The notes beneath the pieces are model-generated. The model did not search any database, had not been told where the DNA came from, and worked only from the letters and a program-made list of their open reading frames with translations. A stretch of DNA of 6,231 bases from Nitrospirota bacterium (GTDB lineage Bacteria; Nitrospirota; Nitrospiria; SBBL01; Manganitrophaceae), in assembly GCA_023248505.1 (NCBI GenBank), contig JAHFEM010000125.1, forward strand, positions 1 through 6,231, in the 5' to 3' direction. A program made the position numbers and the translations under genes. Positions 1-5,964 of the stretch are shown here, piece by piece; positions within the stretch are counted from its first letter, which is position 1; each line of letters opens with the position of its first letter.

Positions 1-487
1 CGCCGCCCGGTTGACTCCCGCCCGGCATCGCACCCTCCTGCTGCCCTTGCTGGGCGCCGCCTTGACCGCTTTGCCCTTGAACGACCAGCGCTGCAATCGT
101 TTGCGGGTCGATTTGGCCGGTCGGCTGAATTCCTTTTTCTTGTTGGAATTTACGGACCGCCTCTTGCGTCTTCTGTCCGAACTTTCCATCTACGGGACCC
201 GGCTTATAGCCTTGCTCACTTAATTTCTGTTGGACCTGCTGCACTTCGGACGAACCGAGTGCCTGGCCGCTCCCTTGCGTGCCACCCTGCTGGGTGCCAC
301 CCAGGTCGGCGCCTTGCTGGCCGCCTTGCATTCCGCCCGCTCCCTGATCCCCCCCCGGCTGGCCACTCTTTTGCTGGTCAGCGCCCTGCGGGGTGCTGCC
401 TTGTGGGCTAACGCCCTGCTCTGCGTAGGCGGAGGAGAACAAAAACATCCCTGCGGCCAAACTCATTGCGACTGCTTTAAAGCTCAT
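1..487 (-). CDS. Secreted Gln/Gly-rich peptidoglycan-binding-domain protein (3' end outside window)
   Basis: The frame is open from the ATG at 487-485 to the window edge: 162 codons, no stop. An ideal Shine-Dalgarno, AAGGAGGT (493-500), lies 5 nt before the ATG. Residues 1-22 form a Sec signal peptide: Lys4, a hydrophobic core, and an AYA cleavage site before Glu23. Residues 23-79 are a Gln/Gly/Ser/Thr linker with repeated GGxQQG-like units. Residues about 80-134 match the PG_binding_1 fold (PF01471): VQQVQQKLSEQGY, then GPVDGKFGQKT, AVRKFQ and TGQIDPQTIAAL. The Gln/Gly-rich sequence resumes from about 137. The protein is probably exported and binds cell-wall peptidoglycan. No catalytic domain is visible, but one could lie beyond the edge. 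The frame crosses an 8-G tract (349-356 on the plus strand), which keeps it open only at its present length. Export and domain are confident; the exact role is unknown. Confidence 0.88.
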   Translation of the reverse strand, partial: MSFKAVAMSLAAGMFLFSSAYAEQGVSPQGSTPQGADQQKSGQPGGDQGAGGMQGGQQGADLGGTQQGGTQGSGQALGSSEVQQVQQKLSEQGYKPGPVDGKFGQKTQEAVRKFQQEKGIQPTGQIDPQTIAALVVQGQSGQGGAQQGQQEGAMPGGSQPGG

Positions 488-508
488 CACATACCTCCTT
501 AAACTTTT

Positions 509-537
509 CTTATAAAGTTGGGACCGATCACTGTCGT
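509..537 (-). promoter_or_regulatory. Putative sigma70-type promoter of the peptidoglycan-binding protein gene
   Basis: Read on the minus strand, the -35 is ACGACA (532-537, 4 of 6 to consensus) and the -10 is TATAAG (509-514, 5 of 6), with a 17-bp spacer. Transcription would start near 502, just before the Shine-Dalgarno, giving a very short leader. A 6-bp inverted repeat (AACTTT 502-507, AAAGTT 514-519) overlaps the -10 and could be a small operator or a chance match. This is a motif match by eye only. Confidence 0.45.
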
Positions 538-574
538 TTATTTATCGAGGGGAGCTTGCTTCTCTTTTCCCTTT

Positions 575-593
575 GACCGGCCGGTCGAGACCG
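575..593. promoter_or_regulatory. Operator-like cluster of GACCGG half-sites
   Basis: GACCGGCCGGTC (575-586) is a perfect 12-bp palindrome. A further inverted half-site, GACCG (589-593), pairs with CGGTC (582-586) across two bases. This gives three alternating half-sites in 19 bp. The cluster sits about 75-90 bp upstream of the predicted start of the minus-strand gene, a position typical of activator binding. No transcription factor is identified, and GC-rich palindromes also arise by chance. Confidence 0.25.
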
Positions 594-777
594 TCGGCAT
601 TCAGCTATCGGCCGCCGTCCCGCTGATCTTCATGCGGGATCTGCATGTCACAAATGAGTGTAACAGTATGCGCTGCAAGCGATCAATTACCCGAAGGAGG
701 GAGGCGAAACGCCCCATTCGTATTAGCCCGCTTCTGGATAGAAGACGTTTACGCTTCGAAGCCTTCGGGCCGCGACC

Positions 778-792
778 CTATTTTGAAAATAG
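778..792. promoter_or_regulatory. Perfect 7-1-7 palindrome upstream of the GST gene
   Basis: CTATTTTGAAAATAG is a perfect inverted repeat of 7 bp around a single central G. It stands at the left edge of the AT-rich block that precedes the quinone reductase gene. The element ATTTTGA recurs at 806-812, 26 bp after its first copy at 780-786. Size and placement suggest a dimeric repressor or activator site, but the bases do not match the Fur, PerR or LexA consensus sequences. The -35-like TTGAAA (783-788) falls inside the palindrome, yet I find no well-placed -10 for it. Confidence 0.35.
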
Positions 793-873
793 AATAGAAA
801 TACAAATTTTGATAAGATAGATATTGAAAGCCGATTTTCTTGTTTGAAATGGAACGCAGAGGAGGGAGGGAGG

Positions 874-1782
874 ATGCCTTTTCCCAAGGAGCAAAACAAA
901 CAGGGCCAATTTGTCCGGCAAGAAGACCAATTCCGAGGTTGGGTGACGCGCGACGGCGCATCCGGCGATCCGGCGGAGCCGGGCCGCTACCATCTTTATG
1001 TCTCGCTCGCCTGTCCTTGGGCGCACCGGACGGTCATCATCCGCAAGTTGAAGCGGCTTGAGAATGTCGTCGGGATGACCGTGGTCGATCCGGTCCGGGA
1101 TGAAAAGGGATGGGCGTTCCGAAACGGCCCGGGATACGCTGAAGACCCGATCAACGGCTTTCAATATCTAAGCGAAGCCTACAAGAAGATGGACCCGAAT
1201 TTCGACGCGCGCGTCACCGTTCCCGTTCTCTGGGACAAGAAGCAAAGCCGGATTGTGAGCAACTCCGATGACGACATCATGAGGATGTTGAACAGCGCGT
1301 TAGATTTTTACCCTGAGGCGCTCCGCAGCGAAATCGACCGGGTCAATGCGTTCGTCTATCCCAACATCAATGACGGCGTCTACCGGGCGGGATTCGCGAC
1401 GACGCAGAAGGCCTATGAAGACGCCGTTCTGAAGCTATTCGATTCCCTCGACCAGATCGAGCACCTTCTTTCAAGCCGGCGCTACTTGGTCGGCCATCAA
1501 TTGACCGAAGCCGATTGGCGATTGTTTACCACGCTGATCCGTTTTGATGCCGTCTATTACGTCCACTTCAAGTGCAACATCCGCCGGATCGTCGATTACC
1601 CCAGCCTCTGGGGATATCTGCGGGATCTTTATCAGCAGGACGGGATCGCCGAGACGGTGAACTTCGACCACATCAAGCGCCACTATTATATGACGCACGG
1701 CGACATCAATCCGACCCGGATCGTCCCCGTCGGCCCCGCGCTCGATCTCACCTCCCCGCATGGGCGCGACCGGCTCAAGTAG
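874..1782 (+). CDS. Glutathionyl-hydroquinone reductase-type glutathione S-transferase (ECM4/YqjG family)
   Basis: This 302-residue cytoplasmic enzyme of the Xi-class GSTs would use a low-molecular-weight thiol to reduce glutathionyl-hydroquinones and related quinone adducts. Residues about 38-140 form the thioredoxin fold with the family motif SLACPWAHR; Cys47 is the catalytic cysteine. Residues 141-302 form the helical domain with the family signatures YYVHFKCNIRRI (228-239) and INPTRIVPVGPALD (278-291). The length is slightly below the 310-330 usual for the family. I chose the ATG at 874 because AGGAGG (860-865) lies 8 nt upstream; an in-frame TTG at 844 would add 10 residues that look like translated ribosome-site sequence. 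At the thiol gamma-glutamyl site, where homologs I recall carry Glu-Ser-Ser, this protein reads Ser131-Asp132-Asp133. The next gene is 273 bp away on the same strand. Confidence 0.92.
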   Translation: MPFPKEQNKQGQFVRQEDQFRGWVTRDGASGDPAEPGRYHLYVSLACPWAHRTVIIRKLKRLENVVGMTVVDPVRDEKGWAFRNGPGYAEDPINGFQYLSEAYKKMDPNFDARVTVPVLWDKKQSRIVSNSDDDIMRMLNSALDFYPEALRSEIDRVNAFVYPNINDGVYRAGFATTQKAYEDAVLKLFDSLDQIEHLLSSRRYLVGHQLTEADWRLFTTLIRFDAVYYVHFKCNIRRIVDYPSLWGYLRDLYQQDGIAETVNFDHIKRHYYMTHGDINPTRIVPVGPALDLTSPHGRDRLK

Positions 1783-2055
1783 ACACGGCTTTCATCCGAC
1801 GAGAGATCATCGCCTTCCTCTTCGCCGCACAGAACAAATGTCAGCGCGCCGACAGATCCCCCTCCCTTTTCAATGCGATAATCGCCTCTGGAAGAGATCC
1901 GACGGACTCTCATGATATTCCGGCGGCGGATTGAATGGAAACCGTTTCATCAACGGTTCATTCCGCTCCCTTGAGAGACTTCTCTTCTCACTCGCCTTGG
2001 GATTTAGATCCGATCACATCACATTCGGTAAAAACCGCTTTGCAGAGGAAGGTGG
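1783..2055. other. Gap between GST and cytochrome genes, no gene seen
   Basis: No convincing coding frame is present. A plus-strand frame through here overlaps the neighbouring genes in another frame and resembles nothing. I see no GC hairpin with a T-run after the GST stop, so read-through into the cytochrome cannot be excluded. No clear -35/-10 pair was found for the cytochrome. The one notable element is the inverted repeat at 1940-1958. Confidence 0.5.
1940..1958. repeat. Perfect 7-bp inverted repeat, 5-nt loop
   Basis: AACCGTT (1940-1946) and AACGGTT (1952-1958) are exact reverse complements around TCATC. The left arm also lies in GAAACCGTTTC (1938-1948), a 5-1-5 palindrome reminiscent of LacI-type operators. 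The site is about 100 bp before the cytochrome start. It could be an operator or a weak RNA hairpin. There is no T-run, so it is not a convincing terminator. Confidence 0.3.
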
Positions 2056-3525
2056 ATGATGAAAAAGAGATGGACATTCTGGGTGCTTCTCATCGTCACG
2101 ACGGCCGTCAGTTTGTGGTGGACCCCGTCGATTTTAAAGAGCGCAGCGCAAGACCGGGCGCCGAAAGAAAAAACGAAAGAGAAAAAGGAGGCGGGGACAA
2201 CCACCCCCGCTATCGAGGAGACCAAGAAAAAGGGATTCGACGGCGTCGATTTTTACTACGACGTGTTCGGCGCGCCGCCGGGCCAGGACCCGCAGGAAAT
2301 CTCTCGCAAGGTAAAGGAGAAAGACATCGCCGACAAACCGAAGGTCATGGAGCGGCAGAAAAAACTTCTCAACGACCGCTATCAGATCGATTGCAAGAGC
2401 GCTCCCGGCATGGTGATGACGAAGGGGAAGCCGCAACCGGTCGGTCCGACGGGCCGCCTGAAGGAGGGGACCACCTGGGAGAAGCTCGGTCAAATGACGC
2501 CCGAGGAGATCAAAGAGAAAAAACTTTTTCCGGCCGGCTTTCACCGCCTGCCGCACGTCAAGCACGAGGTGGGAGGAATGGTCTTTCCGAAAGTCCAGAT
2601 CGACCCATTCCCCCGTCTGGAACGTTTTGATGTCGATTTTGATATCCCCGAATGCTTCCTTCCGGAATTTCCTCCCCCGATTTTTCTCACCACCCATCCG
2701 GAACTCGGCGACGTCTCCCAGGGAGAGGTCGTCAGCATCGACAACTTCGACCGGCTCTTCCGCGGGCTGGTCACCGCGGTGCAGCTGGATGGGCTTCGGA
2801 TGCTCGTCACCCAGTTCCCGCAGGAAGAGTTCAACGCGACGCACGATCGAAAATCGGATAAGCCGAGTCTCGGGATCGCCTGTCTCGATTGCCACGTGAA
2901 CTTTCACACCACCGGTCAATTTCACCTCAACCCCGACACGCGTCCGCAGAAAGACCGGCTTCGAATCGAAACGGTCAGCCTGCGCGGGATGTTCGCGCAG
3001 CAGATTCATGGATCGAAGCGAAGCCTGCGGTCGGTGGAAGATTTTACCGAGTTCGAGCAGCGGACCGCCTACTTCAACGGAGATCAAATCAGGGCGGCCA
3101 AAAAAGGAATCAACGTGATCGATCGGCTCCTGATCCCGGACATGGCGCAGATGCAGAACATGATCGATTTCCCCCCGGCGCCGAAGCTCGATCCGGTCGG
3201 AAAGCTCGATCCGAAAAAAGCGACCCAGCAGGAGATGAGGGGGGAGACCCTCTTTTTCGGAAAAGCCCGCTGCGCCGAATGCCATCCGCCCCCCGCCTAC
3301 ACCCACCACAACATGAACGATCTCAAATTGGAGCGATTCGGGGCGGAGGCCGACGGCCCGATCAAGTCGTTCGCGCTACGGGGGATCAAGGACTCTCCTC
3401 CCTACCTTCACGACGGAAGGTTGTTGACGCTGGAAGACACGGTGGAATTCTTCAGCCTGGTCCTGGAGCTGAAGTTAAATCAAGAAGAGAAAAAAGATTT
3501 GGTTGCTTTCATGAGAGCATTGTAG
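2056..3525 (+). CDS. Exported diheme c-type cytochrome, cytochrome c peroxidase/MauG-like
   Basis: This 489-residue protein probably carries out heme redox chemistry in the periplasm. The N-terminus (MMKKR, hydrophobic stretch 6-22) is a signal peptide or membrane anchor, followed by a Lys/Glu-rich linker (about 32-60). Two CxxCH heme-binding motifs are present: CLDCH (276-280) and CAECH (406-410). The segment ALRGIKDSPPYLHDGRLLTL (440-459), with His452 in the PxxHDG-type motif, and the following helix are typical of diheme peroxidases. The length greatly exceeds the roughly 320-350 residues of classical CcpA; the region 61-270 is extra and I know no domain for it. I recall homologs auto-named 'cytochrome B6', which looks like a misnomer since there is no multi-helix b-type bundle. 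ATGs at 2056 and 2059 are equally plausible; AGAGGA (2044-2049) and AAGG (2049-2052) precede them. A strong terminator follows. Peroxidase activity and electron partner are unproven. Confidence 0.85.
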   Translation: MMKKRWTFWVLLIVTTAVSLWWTPSILKSAAQDRAPKEKTKEKKEAGTTTPAIEETKKKGFDGVDFYYDVFGAPPGQDPQEISRKVKEKDIADKPKVMERQKKLLNDRYQIDCKSAPGMVMTKGKPQPVGPTGRLKEGTTWEKLGQMTPEEIKEKKLFPAGFHRLPHVKHEVGGMVFPKVQIDPFPRLERFDVDFDIPECFLPEFPPPIFLTTHPELGDVSQGEVVSIDNFDRLFRGLVTAVQLDGLRMLVTQFPQEEFNATHDRKSDKPSLGIACLDCHVNFHTTGQFHLNPDTRPQKDRLRIETVSLRGMFAQQIHGSKRSLRSVEDFTEFEQRTAYFNGDQIRAAKKGINVIDRLLIPDMAQMQNMIDFPPAPKLDPVGKLDPKKATQQEMRGETLFFGKARCAECHPPPAYTHHNMNDLKLERFGAEADGPIKSFALRGIKDSPPYLHDGRLLTLEDTVEFFSLVLELKLNQEEKKDLVAFMRAL

Positions 3526-3546
3526 TTTTCGGCATGGGACGGCGGG

Positions 3547-3585
3547 ATGACAGGTCCTCCGGCCGGAGGGCCTGTCATTTCCTTT
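3547..3585 (+). terminator. Strong hairpin terminator after the cytochrome gene
   Basis: Arms 3547-3562 and 3563-3578 are complementary over 16 positions, with one G·T wobble (3555/3570). The tip folds as a GGCC loop closed by CCTCC/GGAGG. The tail TTTCCTTT follows on the plus strand, as expected for intrinsic termination. The stop codon of the convergent antiporter gene (3575-3577) lies inside the right arm. On the minus strand no T-run follows the stem, so it probably works mainly for the cytochrome transcript. Confidence 0.8.
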
Positions 3586-5182
3586 CGACGGTCGGGAGCC
3601 CGCTCTTCTTCCACGCCTCCCACCCTCCGTCCAGGGCGCGGGCGCGCGGCCATCCGGCTTCTCTCAGTTCTTGCGCCACGCGCACGGCGGTCTCGTCGTT
3701 CGGACAGGCGCAGAAGGGGATAAGCAGGGCATCCCGCGGCAGACCGAGGGCGGTCGCCTGCGGCTCCGCGGCGCGATCGGGCAAAAATCGGATCGCTCCC
3801 TCCGCATTCTCATTGTTCCCCTCATACGATCGATCGGTCCGGGCATCGAGGAGGATCACCGGCGCTCCGGACCCTCGAATCCGTCGCATCTCCTCGATTG
3901 AAATTAGATCTTTTCCAAATCGTTCCTCCCCTCTCGCGGAAGGAACCGGAACGGGGGGCGTCGGCGCGACAACCGCCTGAGGCGGATGCGATGAGCGGCT
4001 CCTTTTCCCCAGCCACATCAGAGAGCCGCCGTGCAACACGATCGACAGCAGCACCACCGCGCAGGTCAGGGAAAAGAGTCGATCGCTTCCGGGAAGGCCG
4101 ACGAAGACCGGAAGCAGCACGAGGAGCAGCGAGCTTAACCCCCGCGGCCCGAACCAGGCGATCAAGAGACGGTCCCTCCAGGCCAAACGGAAACCGGCGA
4201 GCGAGGCGAGAAAGGCGATCGGGCGAATCAGGATCGCCAGGGCCGCAAAGGCAAGGGTGCGCGCATCGAGGATGGCGAGGCCGCTCCAAATGAGCGACGT
4301 GCCGAAGAGAATGAAGGTAAAGAGCAGGGTCATCTCGGCGGTCGTCTCTCCATATTCCAGAAAGCAGTCGCAGAGCTCCACGTCCAAGGCCGCAATCGTC
4401 ATCCCGGCCGCGAACGCCGCGAGAAACCCGCTCCCGCGCATCGCTTCGGCGACGGCATAGGCCGCGAAGACCACCCCCAACGAATAGAGCGATTCGTAAT
4501 CCCGCCGGACGCCGAACCGGCCCCGCATCATCACCAATGCGCTGACCGCCAGAAACCCCACCGCCGCCCCCGCGGCGGGACCGAGCAAGAAGAGGGAGAG
4601 GCCGAAGCTCGCCCAATCCGAAGCGGCCAAAGCGCCGTTGCCGAGGAACGTCATCCCGATCAGCACCACCGGCAGAAGGACGGCGTCGTTCAATCCGCTC
4701 TCGAGGCGAAGCGCTTGCCGGACCGCCCCGGGAAGGCGCTCCCCCTTCAACACCCCCCGGAGGAGAACCGGATCGGTCGATGCCAGAGCGGCCCCCAGAA
4801 CGGCCGCGGCGGCAAAGTGAAGATCGAGCAGCCACCATCCCGCCAGAGCAACGAGGAAGGCCGACAGCAGCGTCCCCGGACCGAGCACCAGCAAGGCCAG
4901 GTTAAGGTGGCGCCGGACCTCTTTGAGATTGAGGGAAACCGCGTCGGTAAAAAGAACGAGAACCAGGCTGAGTGTCGCGACGATCTGGAGGAGGGGCGAT
5001 CCCAACCTCACGTCGAAGAGATCCAGACCGACCGGCCCCAAGACAGCCCCCAACGCCAGAAAAGCGGCGACCTGAGGCAGCCCGCTCCGCTCGATCAATC
5101 CGGAGAGTAGCGCGGCGATGATAATCACCGCTCCGACCAGGGCCATCATCGTTGTTAATGTCGCATGACTGAAACCTTCCAT
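3575..5182 (-). CDS. Na+/H+ (CPA1-type) antiporter fused to a C-terminal rhodanese domain
   Basis: This 535-residue inner-membrane protein has about 13 hydrophobic segments between residues 13 and 391. It carries CPA1 hallmarks: ASTDP (134-138), ESGLND (161-166) with the ion-binding Asn165-Asp166 pair, Arg320 in a late helix, and WFGPRG (343-348). It should exchange Na+ or K+ for protons. A Pro/Ser-rich linker (394-425) leads to a rhodanese-like domain (about 426-532): VILLDARTDRSYEG, then FCACPNDETA with likely catalytic Cys491 (Cys493 adjacent), and DGGWEAWKKSGLP. The active loop resembles the CxCPNE type I recall in DedA-rhodanese fusions. The soluble domain probably lies in the cytoplasm and could sense or transfer sulfane sulfur, or regulate transport; this is inference. 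The start ATG at 5182 follows the purine-rich GGGGAGG (5185-5191). The frame is continuous through the linker, so the fusion is real in this sequence. The gene is convergent with the cytochrome and divergent from the zinc-ribbon gene. Confidence 0.9.
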   Translation of the reverse strand: MEGFSHATLTTMMALVGAVIIIAALLSGLIERSGLPQVAAFLALGAVLGPVGLDLFDVRLGSPLLQIVATLSLVLVLFTDAVSLNLKEVRRHLNLALLVLGPGTLLSAFLVALAGWWLLDLHFAAAAVLGAALASTDPVLLRGVLKGERLPGAVRQALRLESGLNDAVLLPVVLIGMTFLGNGALAASDWASFGLSLFLLGPAAGAAVGFLAVSALVMMRGRFGVRRDYESLYSLGVVFAAYAVAEAMRGSGFLAAFAAGMTIAALDVELCDCFLEYGETTAEMTLLFTFILFGTSLIWSGLAILDARTLAFAALAILIRPIAFLASLAGFRLAWRDRLLIAWFGPRGLSSLLLVLLPVFVGLPGSDRLFSLTCAVVLLSIVLHGGSLMWLGKRSRSSHPPQAVVAPTPPVPVPSARGEERFGKDLISIEEMRRIRGSGAPVILLDARTDRSYEGNNENAEGAIRFLPDRAAEPQATALGLPRDALLIPFCACPNDETAVRVAQELREAGWPRARALDGGWEAWKKSGLPTVERK

Positions 5183-5210
5183 GACCTCCCCTCTCCCAGG
5201 TTAGGCGCTC

Positions 5211-5219
5211 AGTATAACA
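5211..5219 (-). promoter_or_regulatory. Extended -10 promoter of the antiporter-rhodanese gene
   Basis: On the minus strand TGTTATACT combines a TGn extension (5217-5219) with the -10 TATACT (5211-5216, 5 of 6 to consensus). No good -35 lies 16-18 bp upstream, which is usual for extended -10 promoters. The start would be near 5204, leaving about 20 nt of leader before the ATG at 5182. Confidence 0.5.
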
Positions 5220-5302
5220 TTCCTCTTCCCTCTCATCCACACCGTTCTCCCAGGCCGGGGCGAGCCGCCGGCTCCCCCCGACATTGAACATGGCAACCTC
5301 AC

Positions 5303-5331
5303 TTTACTTCTCTTCTCCACTGCATTATGAT
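5303..5331 (+). promoter_or_regulatory. Putative promoter of the zinc-ribbon membrane protein gene
   Basis: The -35 is TTTACT (5303-5308, 4 of 6) and the -10 is TATGAT (5326-5331, 5 of 6), with a 17-bp spacer. Transcription would begin near 5338. This places the in-frame TTG (5284) and ATG (5290) upstream of the transcript and supports the ATG at 5386 as the start. Confidence 0.5.
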
Positions 5332-5385
5332 CGGTCCCTCGAAAGTCGGTTCGGCGGTCTCTTCCGATCACCCTGGAATAAAACA

Positions 5386-5964
5386 ATGGCGCTCATCACC
5401 TGTCCGGAATGTAATGCGCGGATCAGCTCCAAAGCGGCGGCCTGCCCCCGGTGCGGACTTCCGATGAAAGGGGGAGAGAACGCCCCTCGCCCCTGGAAGA
5501 AAGATCTTGAGGAGGTCCGAAGGGTCGGATTTTGGGTTTTCATCCTCATCTCGCTTCCCACCCTCACCCTCCCCGCTTTGATCGGGAAGGTGATCGCCCC
5601 CGGCATGCTGGGGCAATCCGAAGTGCAAAGCCTCTGGGACGTTCTGGTCTTGACCGTTCCGCTCACGAGTGCGGTTGCGATTTTCGGCGTGCTGCTGTTG
5701 CGTGACAAGGTCGATTCGGGCGCGCACTACTTCTTTCTTCTGGTCCTCGTGGGGACGACCCTCCTCAGTTCCTGGGTCGGGCTCGATTCCAACATAAGCC
5801 TATCGGACATTTGGGAGCAGAGCACAAACTTGAATGTTTTTTTACTGCGCCTTCTGATCCAATATTGGGCGGCTTATCAAACCTGGAACTTCTTTTCATC
5901 GCTGGTCGTGGGAGGATTCCTCGCATGGATCTGGGCCAAAAAGATCCTGCCGCGGATTTTTTGA
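5386..5964 (+). CDS. Zinc-ribbon domain plus multi-spanning membrane protein, function unknown
   Basis: The 192-residue product begins with a short zinc ribbon: CPEC (6-9) and CPRC (20-23) supply four cysteines for one zinc ion. A charged linker (about 27-46) follows, then hydrophobic segments at about 47-68, 83-105, 113-133 and one or two in 150-184, giving four or five membrane spans. Such ribbon-plus-membrane proteins are common in bacteria and mostly uncharacterised, and I recognise no specific family. I placed the start at the ATG at 5386 because the ribbon begins directly after it and a plausible promoter (5303-5331) excludes the upstream in-frame TTG at 5284 and ATG at 5290. The ribosome site is weak (TGGA, about 9 nt upstream). 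The gene is divergent from the antiporter gene and convergent with the partial gene to its right. Confidence 0.75.
   Translation: MALITCPECNARISSKAAACPRCGLPMKGGENAPRPWKKDLEEVRRVGFWVFILISLPTLTLPALIGKVIAPGMLGQSEVQSLWDVLVLTVPLTSAVAIFGVLLLRDKVDSGAHYFFLLVLVGTTLLSSWVGLDSNISLSDIWEQSTNLNVFLLRLLIQYWAAYQTWNFFSSLVVGGFLAWIWAKKILPRIF

Larger units (their letters stand above)
488..873. other. Divergent intergenic region, no gene seen
   Basis: These 386 bases separate two divergently transcribed genes. The left part holds the minus-strand promoter (509-537) and a cluster of GACCGG-type half-sites (575-593). The middle (about 600-770) is GC-rich with short hairpins such as GCTTCGAAGC (753-762) and CATGC/GCATG (631-647). 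From about 778 to 850 the composition becomes markedly AT-rich, as expected for a promoter/operator region of the plus-strand GST gene. Open frames here are short, lack ribosome sites and resemble no family I know. I could not match a riboswitch class. Confidence 0.6.

Noticed and set aside
340..360. Suspected frameshift in the peptidoglycan-binding protein gene at the C/G tract
   Set aside because: Recounting gives eight identical bases, which keeps the frame intact from the ATG through the domain to the window edge.
11..502. Two plus-strand frames opposite the peptidoglycan-binding protein
   Set aside because: They are Leu/Ala-rich antisense shadows of a minus-strand gene that has a signal peptide, an ideal ribosome site and a clear domain.
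518..820. 100-codon plus-strand frame in the divergent intergenic region
   Set aside because: It has a TTG start, no ribosome site, no family resemblance, and its sequence crosses the promoter and operator-like sites.
844..873. TTG start adding ten residues to the GST
   Set aside because: The extra codons cover the Shine-Dalgarno itself; the ATG at 874 has correct spacing.
2134..3309. Long minus-strand frame (391 codons) opposite the cytochrome gene
   Set aside because: It is antisense to a convincing cytochrome with two heme motifs. Its translation is Arg/Asp-rich without domains, as expected for a GC-rich shadow frame.
2889..3980. Plus-strand frame (363 codons) spanning the cytochrome 3' end and the antiporter 3' end
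   Set aside because: It overlaps two well-supported genes and runs through the terminator. It is Arg/Ser/Pro-rich with no recognisable domain.
3822..4838. Minus-strand frame (338 codons) inside the antiporter gene
   Set aside because: It is a different frame of the same strand as the antiporter, extremely rich in Arg/Gly, and has no family resemblance.
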